Part shown: positions 1 through 10,898 of the stretch, in pieces
How the letters are laid out: each line of letters opens with the position of its first letter
Position numbering within the stretch: the first letter of the stretch is position 1
Assembly: GCF_035046485.1 (NCBI RefSeq)
Contig: NC_085138.1
Coordinates: forward strand, 290,204,256-290,268,255
Direction: 5' to 3'
Origin: Aedes albopictus
Lineage: Eukaryota > Arthropoda > Insecta > Diptera > Culicidae
DNA length: 64,000 bases
The notes under the pieces: model-generated
What the model was told of the DNA's origin: nothing
Seen by the model: the letters and a program-made list of their open reading frames with translations, nothing else
Databases searched by the model: none
Made by a program: the position numbers and the translations under genes

Positions 1-1206
1 TTGTTCGTATTGTGGCAGTCTCCGCGGGTCATTCCATGGAAGCCTTCTTAGCGCAAACCTCAAAAAACTGCGTTGAACTCGTTCTAAACATTGTATCTGA
101 GTTTCATGATAAGGTGCCCAAACTGGCACAGCATATTCGAGTACACTACGCACAAAACAGCTATACAAGGTTTTGAGAGCGTACACGTCATCAAAATCGG
201 CGGCATTACGACGAACGAAGCCTAGCAGCGAGAAACCTTTAGCCGTTGTCAGAGATATATGTTCGTTGAACTTTAGCTTCGAATCCATAATCACTCCGAG
301 ATCTTTTATAGATTCAACACGTTCAATTTTGTCTCCGTCTATAGTGTATTCGAAGCTAATTAGAGGCCTAGATCTTCGGAAGCTTATTATTTTGCATTTC
401 CCAGCGTTCAACAGCATACCATTAGATACACACCAGCTATCTACGGTATCAATGTCCTGCTGCAGAGCAATGTAGTCGACGACGGAACTGATGATCCTAT
501 ACATTTTCAAGTCGTCTGCGAACATAAGGCGGTGAGAACTTATACGGTGACAGAGGTCATTAACAAACAGGATGAATATTAACGGGCCCAGATGGCTTCC
601 CTGAGGCACTCCGGAAGGCGTGGTGTAAATGTCAGATTTCGCGGAGTTCAGTTTAACGAAAGCGGATCTACCAGTTAGATAAGAACGTAACCAAGCTATG
701 AGCCACTGAGGGAATTCGTATTTCTCAAGCTTTTCCAGCGTTAAGGCGTGCGGTACTTTATCGAAAGCTTTCGCAAAATCTATATAGATGCTATCTACTT
801 GGCAATGCTTTTCAAGGCTGGTATTCAACAAACTCGTGTAGCTCATGAGGTTCGTTACGGTTGAGCGATTTTTCACAAAGCCATGCTGAAACTCGGAAAA
901 TATCGGTTTTGCGGCTGAATACATTCTATCATGAATAAGAAGTTCCAGGATTTTAGCTAAGCAACATAGTATCGATATTGGACGGTAGTTTTCTACATTA
1001 TGAATGCTGCCCGATTTGTGTATAGGAATGACTGAAGACAGTTTCCATACATCCGGAAAAACGCCTTGTTCCAGGGATAGGTTAAACAGTAGGCAAACCG
1101 GAGGCCCAAGTACTTCTGCACATTTTTTAATGAAAACAGGCGGAAGCTTATCAGGACCTGGACCCTTCGAGGCATCAACGGCGTTCAGTGAACTAATGAT
1201 CTTTGA
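1..1206 (-). mobile_element. Non-LTR retrotransposon reverse transcriptase fragment (off left edge)
   Basis: About 400 uninterrupted codons on the minus strand run from 1206 off the left edge, so the C-terminus is outside the window. In order they show YRPISILCC (987-961), the palm block DFAKAFDKV (780-754), SGVPQGSHLGPLIF (615-574), the catalytic FADD (522-511) and the thumb-like LGVIMDSKLKFNEH (300-259). These are the standard landmarks of LINE reverse transcriptase, which copies LINE RNA at the nicked target. In-frame stops at 1207-1209 and 1258-1260 bound the frame, so it is 5'-truncated or broken there. The endonuclease is absent. The wording of the motifs suggests the CR1/Jockey-like group, but the clade is not settled. 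The open frame suggests a fairly young copy. Confidence 0.9.
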
Positions 1207-2345
1207 TTATTTCATTCGCTTTTTCATGAAATGTTTCAAATAGCAGAAAGTTATGGTTTAAGGACAGTTTGCAGTTCAGAAGGATTTTTTCGGCCTATCT
1301 TGATGCATGAGAAATTCCTTGTTTGAATCGCTCAGGCAACCGTTTTTCTTCGATCGCAGTACGCAGTTCTAAAGGAATGACAATTCAAAAGACAGTCTCT
1401 GCCAGGAATCGCTCAAGAACTTTCTCGAATCCTAAACACGAAATTGGACTCTACGCAGCAACTTAAACTGTTTAAGGACAGACTTGTTAGAATCCCAAAA
1501 TGGCCGCCACAATGGCCGACTTTGGGACCTACTCACGATTTCGAGGGCACAAATCTCTTCATAAACAAAACCAGCGCACCTGATCTTCTTATTTTAAGCT
1601 TATTACAAGTGAGCAAGAACAGAATAATGAAATTCCCTGTTGTTTGAAGCTTGCTTCTTGAGATTTGTGCATTTGAAGTTCTGATGCACTGTTGAAGCGG
1701 GATTTTAGGACGTTTGTCCTTAATGGGTTCCCTTAGCGAAAAAGTTGGCTGGGCGCATGGCGGAGTTGTCATTTGTCGTGCTCGGCATTTTCAAATCAAA
1801 CCTGAAAGTCTGTAAAGAAATTCGTCAAAAATATCAGTATGATCCCCTGCAGGTGTACTTGAAAAACTTTAAGAACACCGCTACAAATTCCTACATCAAT
1901 GTCTTCAGAAATTAACTTAAAAAAAAAATAGAATTCCTTAAAAATGGGAAAATAATGTACTGAACGGAAATTACTTGAGTGATTCCATTTGAGGTCCATT
2001 CCTCGCCTTAATGGTGAATCTTTTTTTAAGAGTTCCAGTGGAAATTTAATCTATTTTAAATGGGTTTATCCAGAAACTTTTCCATGGAACAAACCTTCTA
2101 CCAAATGTGCCCGCATCGATTTCTCCTGGGATTTCCAATACTTTTATAGATATATCTCCACGTTTTCTTAAAACTTTTGCTAGTATAACCAACATCCTAT
2201 AGCATCTAATCCTGTTATTTCCCATAACTCTGCTAAAAAATCTTATCGAGAATCTAAAATGATTTTTTTAATTTTTTTTTTATATTTGTTTTCATCAGGA
2301 AATTTAACCAAAATATTATTTATGGCTCCGCATTAAAAGCATCCT
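1207..2345. repeat. No gene; decayed repeat sequence
   Basis: No convincing coding frame. Around 1495-1530 is a 'aatggccgcc..aatggccgac' phrase resembling the NGCCATCTTG-type repeat seen again near 33.2-33.4 kb. From about 1795 to 2200 the text resembles a heavily decayed form of the 'aattcctt' arrays found at 47.9, 49.4-51.5 and 61.3-62.5 kb. Both comparisons are by eye. Confidence 0.35.
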
Positions 2346-2522
2346 CCCAAGTAACACACTTGCCTTGTCACAGAAAAGTCACGGCGGCACAGGTTTTTGT
2401 TGCACAGAAGTCACTGTAACTTACTTCTAGCAAGTATGTGTTATTTTTTTAAAAGAAAGTCACGGTGACTCTGCGCAACAATAACCTGCGCCACCGTGAC
2501 TGTGATAAGTGTGTTACTTGGG
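2346..2522. mobile_element. Short TIR element (CCCAAGTAACAC MITE)
   Basis: The ends are perfect inverted repeats, CCCAAGTAACACACTTG at the left and its mirror at the right. Inner inverted blocks continue (left GTCACGGCGGCACAGG, right a matching CCTGCGCCACCGTGAC). The total is 177 bp and non-coding. The TSD is not clear (left flank agcatcct, right flank cttctgga), so the superfamily is not assigned. Confidence 0.7.
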
Positions 2523-2639
2523 CTTCTGGAAAATATGTTTATGGTAGATCCTGGATAAGAGGTATATTCGAGATTTGTTTTGTCTTTATTATAGAGACTT
2601 TCAGCCTGGCACTGGTTTGTTTCTCGATATTCGAAATTA

Positions 2640-2766
2640 TTTTATAACACTTTTCAGTAATTTCAGATTAGTAAGAACTCCGATAGATGATTTTGACATT
2701 TACATTATAAAATTATTTTCGAAATTTATTAGACATTCCGCGGAATTCCGTTTAATTTCGTCATAT
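2640..2766. repeat. Left half of a GAATTCCGCGGAATTTCG-type repeat
   Basis: 'cattccgcggaattccg' near 2735 and 'attccgcggaatttcg' near 3440 are parts of one AT-rich repeat type. The 583-bp TIR element at 2769-3351 sits between them, and the right part resumes at 3354-3500. Confidence 0.4.
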
Positions 2767-2768
2767 TA

Positions 2769-3351
2769 CACCAAAACCTCCATTTAGGTAATGGGTCGGG
2801 ACTGCCTAAATAGAATTTTACCTAAATGGATTCATTACCTAAATGGATTCAGTTCGTTACCTAAATGGAGTACAAGGTTGCAAAGAAGTTTAACTTGGGA
2901 GAGTGACTCGAATAGGAGATTAAAAGATGGTCATGCGGAGTTTCAGAGGACTTTCAAGGGAGTTTCTGTAGGGGAGGGGCGTTTTAGGGGGTTTTGGAGG
3001 GTCTCAGGTGAGAATTGTCATGCAAATGACTAGCTGGGCACGGAACACAAAAACCCTGAAAAATTCCGCCAGACTGAAAAATTGTTGAATGTCGGGTCAA
3101 TGTCGGGTAAATTTTTATCGTATGTTGGGCCACTGTTGGACCAACATCGAACAACTGTTGGGTCTATGTTGGGTTTGGAGGCCAAAATAAAAACAGGTGA
3201 ATGATAGGTTAATGTCGGGTATGACGTCATCAATCTTAAATACTCCAACTGTTCTGAACACAACCAAATTCTATTTAGGTAACGTTACCTAAATGGAGGG
3301 ACCTAAATAGATTTTACCTAAATGGATCCTACCTAAATGGAGGTTTGAGTG
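2769..3351. mobile_element. Pogo-like TA-flanked MITE with ATTTAGGTA subterminal repeats
   Basis: The left end CACCAAAACCTCCATTTAGG and the right end (read inward on the other strand) CACTCAAACCTCCATTTAGG form TIRs flanked by TA at 2767-2768 and 3352-3353. CAC..AACCTC termini with TA TSDs are characteristic of pogo/Tigger-type Tc1-mariner elements. ACCTAAATGG/CCATTTAGGT is repeated several times at both ends. The centre has a short G-rich stretch (about 2935-3010) like the filler of the larger pogo-like elements, and a 'tgttgggtc' repeat (3090-3225). No transposase is present. Confidence 0.8.
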
Positions 3352-3502
3352 TATATTTTTTGAAGGCGAAATTTTTAAAATTTGACGAAACGAAACGAAA
3401 TTCAAAATCATAAATTTCGCCTAGTTGAATTCCGTGGAATTCCGCGGAATTTCGTTTCGAGGTGTATTTGGCGAAATATTTCGGTATACCGCATACCCTT
3501 AA

Positions 3503-4233
3503 TATACGGCGAGTCGGTTGAAGAGGTTGAATTGACGGCAGCGTATGCGATAGACATAGTGGAAGGCTGGATGAGGTCGAGGCAACTGACACTTGCACAG
3601 CACAAAACGGAGGTGGTGGTGGTGAACAACCGCAAGTCTGCAAAACAGGCAGTAGTCACCACGGGCGGGTGCTCGATCAAGTAGTGTCGCTTACTGAAGC
3701 TTCTTGGAGTCATGGTCGACGACAAGTTGAACTTCAGTAGTCATGTCGAGTATGCTTGTAAGAGGGCGCGCGTGGCGATTATGGCATTATCTAGGATGAT
3801 GTCAAACAGTTCGGCAGTTGTCTCGAGTAAGCGAAAGCTGCTCGTGTCAGTAACGGTGTCCATACTACGGTAAGGTGTCGCGGCATGGTCGAACGTGAAG
3901 AGAAATGTAGACAGACTACAAAGCACACACAGGCTAATGTGTCTTAAGGTGGCCAGTGCATACAGAACCGTCTCGAAAGACGCGGTATGCGTGCTAGCGG
4001 ACATGATGCCGATAGCACTGGTGCTGGCCGTGGATGTTGATTGCTACGAAGAAAGAGGTACAAGAGGTACGCGACGAAACGCCAGAATTTCGTCCATGAT
4101 GAAATGGCAGAGAGTCTGGGACTCTTCGACCAAGGGTAGGTGGACACACAGGCTCATACCGAGCGTGTCCCGGTGGATATGTAGGCCCCATGGCGAAGTG
4201 AACTTTCGCCTGACACAGTTACTGTCGGGCCAT
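3503..4233 (+). pseudogene. R1-clade LINE reverse transcriptase, 5'-truncated, first part
   Basis: A single frame with two in-frame stops (3682-3684, 3868-3872 region) encodes the end of an R1-type RT and downstream region: WMRSRQLTLAQHKTEVVVV, then LLKLLGVMVDDKLNF, LSRMMSNSSAVVSSKRKLL, then RNVDRLQSTHRLMCLKVASAYRTVS split across the later part, ending NFRLTQLLSGH. These phrases are typical of mosquito R1-clade LINEs. The FADD active site is missing, so the copy is 5'-truncated. The frame is cut at codon His (4231-4233) by the insertion at 4234-5706 and resumes at 5709. Confidence 0.88.
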
Positions 4234-5706
4234 CCCAGTAAACCACGTATCGTAAAACGATATTCATTCAAAATCGTATTTTATTCTGTTAGAAATCGAA
4301 ATCGCAGAAAATGATAAGTGTTGCAGCAATAATATCGAAAAAACTTATATAGAAATCAGTATTGCGATGTGTTTACGATGGGCAGTAGTATGAACAGCAG
4401 AAGCCGCAAATAGAGCAAATCAAAATCGTAACTAGTCAATAAACATGCTATATCAGATATCAAGTCAGACAAGCAATGAGCGCAATCGTAATGACTTCAA
4501 TGAAATTGTCACCCAACAAACCAAGACGATAGTGAACATAAATCATTATTGCGATTCCGCCGGAAGTTTGTTGGTTTTCAATACAGGACTGAAAAAATAC
4601 TTACATGACAAAATGTTTAATTTCCACACCCTTGTAGTACATGTACGCAAGGAACAGATCAGCAGTCAATGCAATTAGCATAGCACAATCCCGCTCCCCC
4701 ACATCACTTCAACCGGTACGATGCCACCCACGATTTGGCACTTATCCTGCTTACCGCGCCGCCGTTCCCGAATCCGTTTTCACCCGAGTTTTCACCACAC
4801 AAAAAAATCTTAATTGTTCACCCTTTGATTGCAATTATAACACAAAATGATAGAAACTAGCCGGAAATCCAAATTGGGGATGATATTCACTTGATCCTTT
4901 CAAATGCTTGGGTGCTGCATATCGTTTCTCCAGCTGTATGATATTTGGATGAGGAATTCTAATCTGCACATTCTTTTTCCAGGCATACAGCGCACACCTT
5001 ACCAAAACGTTGTTGTTTTCTCTGCTGCCGATGACCGCTCCACTTAGATATTCTGGATGTTAAACGCAGCTTTCCACTAGAAACGAAAATAATTCGCGAG
5101 AAACATTTTTCCGCGACGACGGACGACGACGACGGCTGGAGCGCGACGGCACTGTTAATATGTAAACAAGACTAGTAGCATAAAGCGCAATCTTAAATCG
5201 TTCGAAGTTGTATATCTGACAGATTTTAATATTACACATCAGGTCTGAAAAGCACGAAATGAAGTCGCAAAGACTTAGAGAAAATAGCGACCAAGTCTGC
5301 ATCAGCACCATTGGGAAAATAACCAGGCTTATGATACGGGCAAGCTTTAAGTTTAAGATGGCCAAATTTCCATATTTCTCCAACAAAGATGAGTTGGTAC
5401 TGAGGTACGGTGTTGGATTCTCGAGGTTCTGTGTTCAATGCTGGATACCGGCAATGCACTTTTTTTTACTTTTCATCTATAATATGGGACATCGTATTAC
5501 TTATCACTGAAAGTCGTCTTTATTTTTCCGACGATACTTTGGGACATCATATTACTGTTCAAAGGAAGTCAAGGCAAGTCGTCAGAAGTATATATATGGC
5601 CTCCACTTTGGTACGTATATAGCCATTTCGTGCACTTTATAGGAGTATGTTGGTTCTTATATGCATATGTATTACAAAAATTATACAGACCAAAATGTTT
5701 ACTGGG
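4234..5706. mobile_element. 1.47-kb TIR element inserted in R1 (CCCAGTAAAC termini, AT TSD)
   Basis: The left end is CCCAGTAAAC (4234-4243) and the right end GTTTACTGGG (5697-5706), each flanked by AT (4232-4233, 5707-5708). Removing it restores an R1 reading LSGH-GCFR, the arrangement also visible in the R1 fragment at 14.37 kb, so the boundaries are independently supported. A 2-bp AT TSD is reported for ISL2EU-type elements, but no transposase is present and assignment is only suggestive. The interior has no recognised ORF. It contains a CGACGACG-rich stretch (5115-5150) and a duplicated TGGGACATCRTATTACT phrase (5485, 5540). Confidence 0.75.
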
Positions 5707-6010
5707 ATGGGTGCTTTAGGTGGTATACTTGCACAGGTTTGGGCATGTAGATTCGCCCTCATGTCCGGAGTGTGCAAATAGGGCGGAGGCCGCGGAACAT
5801 GTGCTCTTCCACTGCCCGCGATTTGCGGAGCAGAGGTCGAGCATATGGGAGGTATGCGGTAGGGATACATAGCAAAGAGGATATGTAAGGTGGTGGAAGA
5901 GTGGAACGCCGTGTCGGTTACGGAATCTACATTCGTACTCTACCTCCAGAGGAAATGACGGACCGACCAACAGTTAGTCGAGTTGCCCCCCTAGAGGACA
6001 GCTATATGTG
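5707..6010 (+). pseudogene. R1-clade LINE, C-terminal part and 3' end
   Basis: Resumes the R1 reading after the insertion: GCFR, then after a small frameshift YLHRFGHVDSPSCPECANR, EAAEHVLFHCPRF and, after a stop and further shifts, CKVVEEWNAVS and VLYLQRK. The C-x2-C ... H-x4-C residues are the C-terminal zinc-knuckle-like motif of R1 LINEs. The 3' UTR probably follows to about 6190. Together with 3503-4233 this is one 5'-truncated R1 copy. Confidence 0.85.
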
Positions 6011-7560
6011 ATAGCTGACGTTTGACAGTGAGGCAAGGCAAGGTTTTTCTAAGGTATTGCCAACCAACAGATTTCCTCATTCTATAAAAAAAACCTCCTA
6101 GAAGGGGAGGTGAACAAGGTGTACTACTGCAGTTGTTATGATGGCCAAAACTAAGGGCGCGCCATCACTACTGACAGTACGTGGGAAGCAGGCTTATTAG
6201 GCTAATATAGACTGTTTCAGCAATATAAATACACTTTGTTTATTAAATAAAATGAACTGTGTTGACAACTTCTTTCAGAATACATCCACATTTTTGTATT
6301 CCCTTTCAATTGTCATAATATTTTGAAGAACAGTCGAATTATCTAACAAATAACTTCATTCTCCATATTTGAATTTGTACAAAGGTGTTTTTTAATGATT
6401 TCAACATTGTTTATCACTAAATGCCAAAAATTATTTAACTTTTTTCTCATATTCGCTTTATTAACAAGTTGCAAATCTGGAAAAAATCGATGAATGAATT
6501 TCCCCAACATTTTTTCTAACATCAAGTTTCTTATTTTTTAAGGTATTCTTCGGAACATAAGAACTACCACACATTTCCTTAGCTTTTCTGAACATATTTC
6601 ATTTAAATAAATTTATTTTTTTAGTGTCTTCGATCCTTCAGATGGCAAAGCTTGGCATACCATAAGAACGAATGCAGCAAGCAGTAGTCAATACATTCGT
6701 TTGTTTAACGTTTGTTGTAGCCTTTGTTGAGAAATTTGAAACAAAAATGTTTTCATTGAGAAGGCCCGTAATGATGGTTCCTGATTAAATATTCCAGAAA
6801 AAAAAACTTTCACCAATCAAGAAATATATTTTCTTATCGACACAGTAACTTTCATTGTGTTTGAAAATCGAATATTTTACTTGTGAGATTTTTACTTCTC
6901 TACTGTGCTATATGTACATATTGACCACTTTGTGCATCTTCAAATTTTAATCATCTGGTTTTCAGAGCCCTAATTTCCAACTTTTTCAAGAAACATCAAC
7001 AAAGTTGGTTTTATTTGCTTCGTTAGAATGCTTACTATAAAAAGCTTGAAGACACTTTTTTGGATATTGTGCTGAAATTGAAATGGCAGTCAATCGTTGG
7101 TGTACTTAAAGTTTCTGAAATAGGCTATAAGCAAAACCAGCTAATTAGATCCACAGTATAATCTCCTTTGGCATACCAATAGTCCACGAAAGACAGTTTA
7201 CAGCAAGATAATAAACGCAGAAGAAATCAATATTTCAACCACCTTCAGTCTATGTACTACAATGCTCTGGAATTACTAAGTATACAAACATAATAGAAAA
7301 CCAGTTGAAGTTCTAACTGTTTCACAGATCTTTGTATTTCTGATGCAAAAATTATCCATGCCTCATTCAACGTCGCCTGACATCTATTATCGCATTAACC
7401 ATAATAATTAATCATTGTCTCGACATGACACTTTGAACAGGACACTCAAGCAAAAAAAAAATCTTTACAATTTTTAACAGCCGGCACTTCTCCCAAAGTG
7501 GTTCACAAAAACTCTCTGCCAAGCTGGGCTGTTGACCTTTTTTCCATCTTTGTGGCCCAA
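6011..7560. other. AT-rich sequence, no gene recognised
   Basis: The first ~150 bases may be R1 3' UTR. The rest is AT-rich with many stops in all frames. A short minus-strand frame (6343-6525) is lysine- and asparagine-rich and matches nothing I recognise. Confidence 0.4.
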
Positions 7561-8990
7561 TTCGATACGAACCGTTGCATGTAAATAAGGCCCAATCCGC
7601 ACCTCAACGACGAACCACATTCGGTCAAAAGGATTCCTCATTGTTACGGATCCATTTTTTTCGCTCTCGGACTGACTGGAATTCGGGGCGAAAGATCAAG
7701 AGAAAAGTAGCGTTGCGTTCGTCTTCGGAGCAATCTTTTAAAATATTTACCCATTCAACAACGATGACAACCGGGGTAACGTGTGGCTGGTTGCTGCTGC
7801 GCATACTTGACTTGCCTGCGCACCCCAGAGTGAGTTTCTCCGAATATGACGTGATGATTTTACGAAATGATTTCGGAGGGTCCAAGCCGGGTAAAAAAGT
7901 GTCGAACCCTGTTTTCGGTCATCCTTTACGTGTTGCTTTAGAAGTCACGAGTCATCATCACGGTTGACAATGTAATTGTCCTAAAACAATGCATTACTCT
8001 ACAAGAGCAGAAATCGGCTAGCAAATTTCTCATATGTAATTTTGAATTCGAATATATGTAAGACGTTCAATCACAATTGGTCTGAATCTTTAAAAGAACT
8101 GGCTCAAATAACCATCAAAACTAGCCACGAGCACAAAAAAAACGCACCCATAAGAACAAAATGCAACCCCTTCGAATTCCCACCGCTCTTCAACTGGATC
8201 TAATCAGGCACTCATCAGTTAACGATTTTTACCTGAACACGCGGCAATCTATTTCACTCAAGAGCAGTGATGCTCCGTTCCATTTTGGCCTGGGAAGAAA
8301 ACGTGGCTTGTACCAGTGGAGCAATAAATCACTCAAAATAATTCGACATGCATCATTCAGAGCGCCTTAATTCAACTAGGTACCTAGTTTAAACCCGGGT
8401 TACCATACGACCGAACGAACCCGTTTCTCCCGGTGGTGCGTCCTCGTGTCCTCACAGTCACTGCCTTCTTATCTCCTATCGTCTTGTCGTGCCGTCAGCG
8501 AAATCACCAGCATAGCTTGAACAAAACGAACGGGGACCGCGTTTCTCATCCATTGCACATATTTGTTTCTTCCTGATGGGCAATGAATTTTGTACGACCC
8601 GTAGTATGTAGTAGCATAAATAGGTACATGCGCATGCGTGTACCCATTGCACCGGAGATAAACTGGCTATCGTAATTAATTCATTGAAGTCCCTGAGCGA
8701 TGACTTTATAACCGGGGTAAATGGGATTGGTGGATTGCTGCCGCCGTGTCACAGCGCGTAGTGTACTGACGGAATCCCGGGTGGGAGGGAATTGCAAAAT
8801 GAGATCAAGATTTGGCATCCCATACTAAATTATACAAATTTCAATCGCAATGTAAAATACGGGGACGCAACCAATCACTTCCAAATTTTGCACAGTTGAT
8901 AGATTGAAAAGCATAGTTCCGGGTTGATGCGATCTAATTAAAAGTTTCTCCATACAACGTTGACTCATTCTAGTATCTAGTTTCACTAGT
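7561..8990. other. Unique-looking non-coding DNA
   Basis: Balanced composition without TIRs or LINE motifs. The plus frame 7575-7967 (130 codons) and its antisense overlap show no family signature. It could be host intron or intergenic sequence. Nothing further is supportable. Confidence 0.35.
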
Positions 8991-8994
8991 CAAA

Positions 8995-9310
8995 CAGCGT
9001 AGCAACCAACACTGGATGAGGTTGAGGAGGCAAGAAGCTGAACATCAAAAAGGCTGCTGGGAAGAACAAGATCCCGGTCGGCATTCTTAAGCATGGAAGC
9101 TAGAAGGGGCATCATTCAATAATCAATCCACAAGATATGGAACATACTTGAGTGTGTCAATTACAGAAGGATTACCCTTTTTCCGGCGTACAAGGTACTG
9201 TTGAGTGATCTCTTCAACAGACTAAGAACTTTGTCGGCGAATATCAGGCTTATTCTCACGAAGGCTGATTAATGGCGGATCAAATGTTTAACCTGCGGAT
9301 AATCCTAGAC
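8995..9310 (+). pseudogene. Heavily decayed RTE-type reverse transcriptase piece
   Basis: Phrases can be aligned by eye to the RTE copy at 22.4-22.75 kb despite stops and shifts: KKAAGKNKIPVGILKHG (NKAAGKDGIAAELLKMG there), a W-N-I-L-E block, then ITLFPAYKVLLSDLFNRL, and a Q-M-F-N-L-R-I-I-L remnant of DQIFTVRRIL. Function is lost. Confidence 0.65.
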
Positions 9311-9726
9311 TACAAATGTTGTTTGTATAGCTTGCAGACTATAAATTGATTTTAAAACATCCACACGATTCAGTGAAAAAAATGAGCATAGATCATAGAT
9401 GACCGTACAGTTCGTAGTTGCTACTCCGTGATTAACCAGAACAATCGGAATCGCACGAGGAACCAACAAACAGAGTTTAGGAGTAGCTACCGCTCTCATT
9501 GTACATTTTCGAGAATCTTAATCTTCATTGAGTCAAAAACAGCGCCGGCCACGTCCTTACGATCATCGAGGAAGGGGAGGAATGTTAGTATGACGTACGT
9601 TGCTACTAGAGACCAAGATCACCTCATCTTTTCCACGACTCACACAGGAAGGCAGAGATGCATTTGAACGTGTTCTGTTCTAAAGTTGTGTTCACGAGAG
9701 CCGCACGCTAACGCCGCGCAGCACTA

Positions 9727-9945
9727 AAGTGCATAATTTCCAGACTACACCAAAAATGTGTAACACTTGCACATTAACAAAATCAGCTCCTGTGTCCGCA
9801 AAATCGTTAAATTCGCAAAAAAAATTGTACGGCAATCTAGCTAGGTTTACTAGAGACCTTGGAAAAGACGAGCACGAGTGTACGAGCTGTTTTTGTAAAT
9901 GTGTAACTGTTACACATTTTTGTGTGGTCTGGAAATTATGCACTT
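9727..9945. mobile_element. Palindromic MITE (AAGTGCATAATTTCCAGAC)
   Basis: TIRs of over 40 bp: AAGTGCATAATTTCCAGAC at the left end and its mirror at the right, continuing inward as CACAAAAATGTGTAAC-like blocks. Total 219 bp, non-coding. TSD not resolved. Confidence 0.75.
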
Positions 9946-10566
9946 ATGAGTAGGGCTTACACATTCTAGGTGCTGAGTGGTTTTAGTGTGCGTGTTTATG
10001 TTCAAATACAAGCATGGTTTGATCACAGTGCCTCACGTGGATAGAAGCAACACATAGTAACTGTAGGTGTCGTTCAGCTATCTCTCTTGCCTCTGCTAGA
10101 CAGTGCAGGGCGTTCTATTATGACAAATAACAGTGAGGCTGACACAAATTTCGATTTTCTCTAATGTCGCCCCCCCCCCTCGAGAATTTTTGTTGGAATT
10201 CGACATTTTGAGGAGGGAACCAAATAAATTATTCAAGAAATTTAAAAATTTTAAGGTGAAATCAGAGTCGTCGAGAAATTTTCTTAACAAATCCGATGAG
10301 TTTGACGATTTTGTCTAATTGTTCTTTTGTTTGTTTGTTGTTGTTTTGTCTAATTTTTCATCAAATACATTTATTATTTATCATCCCCCCCCTTGACAAG
10401 TCTATGACCAAAGTGACAAAAGAAGAAAATGAGATTTGTTCCGGCCTAAACAGTGAATAAAGAATACGATTTCGAAAGTTAGGTGCAATGGGCAATCGCT
10501 GACATTGATCGATCGATTGAACACGATATGCTCCTATCGAAAATATCGTTCGTGGATGGTCTCATA
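9946..10566. other. No gene; includes two poly-C tracts
   Basis: Two C-homopolymer tracts (10168-10179 and 10384-10392) sit in AT-rich sequence with short asparagine/phenylalanine-rich frames only. They probably belong to a dispersed repeat, but its ends are not visible. Confidence 0.35.
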
Positions 10567-10568
10567 TA

Positions 10569-10896
10569 CCGTAAACCGGGGTCAAATTGATCAATCGCGG
10601 ACTTAATTGTAATTCCATTCTAGCAACTCTATAGATACGTCGTTATGATCATAAAGTTTTAACCTAGTTCAGTTCATGGATGCCTACAGATGAGTGTGGA
10701 CTTTTAAGTTTTTAGAAAAAGTTAGCCTTTTATTTAACTTTATGTTAAAATTTGTTGAACAAAAATTGTGCCACGTAGTTTTGTAGAGGTCCACCCAGTA
10801 CTGATTTTTCAGATGTTCTTTTGGCAATATTTGAATTGGTACTCATGTTATCAGCAAAAGTTGTTTTGAAATGTTCAATTTGACCCCGGTTTACGG
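10569..10896. mobile_element. TA-flanked MITE (CCGTAAACCGGGGTCAAATT)
   Basis: The left end CCGTAAACCGGGGTCAAATT and the mirrored right end (AATTTGACCCCGGTTTACGG) are flanked by TA at 10567-10568 and 10897-10898. It is 328 bp and has no transposase. The same terminal type bounds the larger element at 25589-26396, so they are one family. Its right TA is also the left TA of the next element. Confidence 0.85.
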
Positions 10897-10898
10897 TA

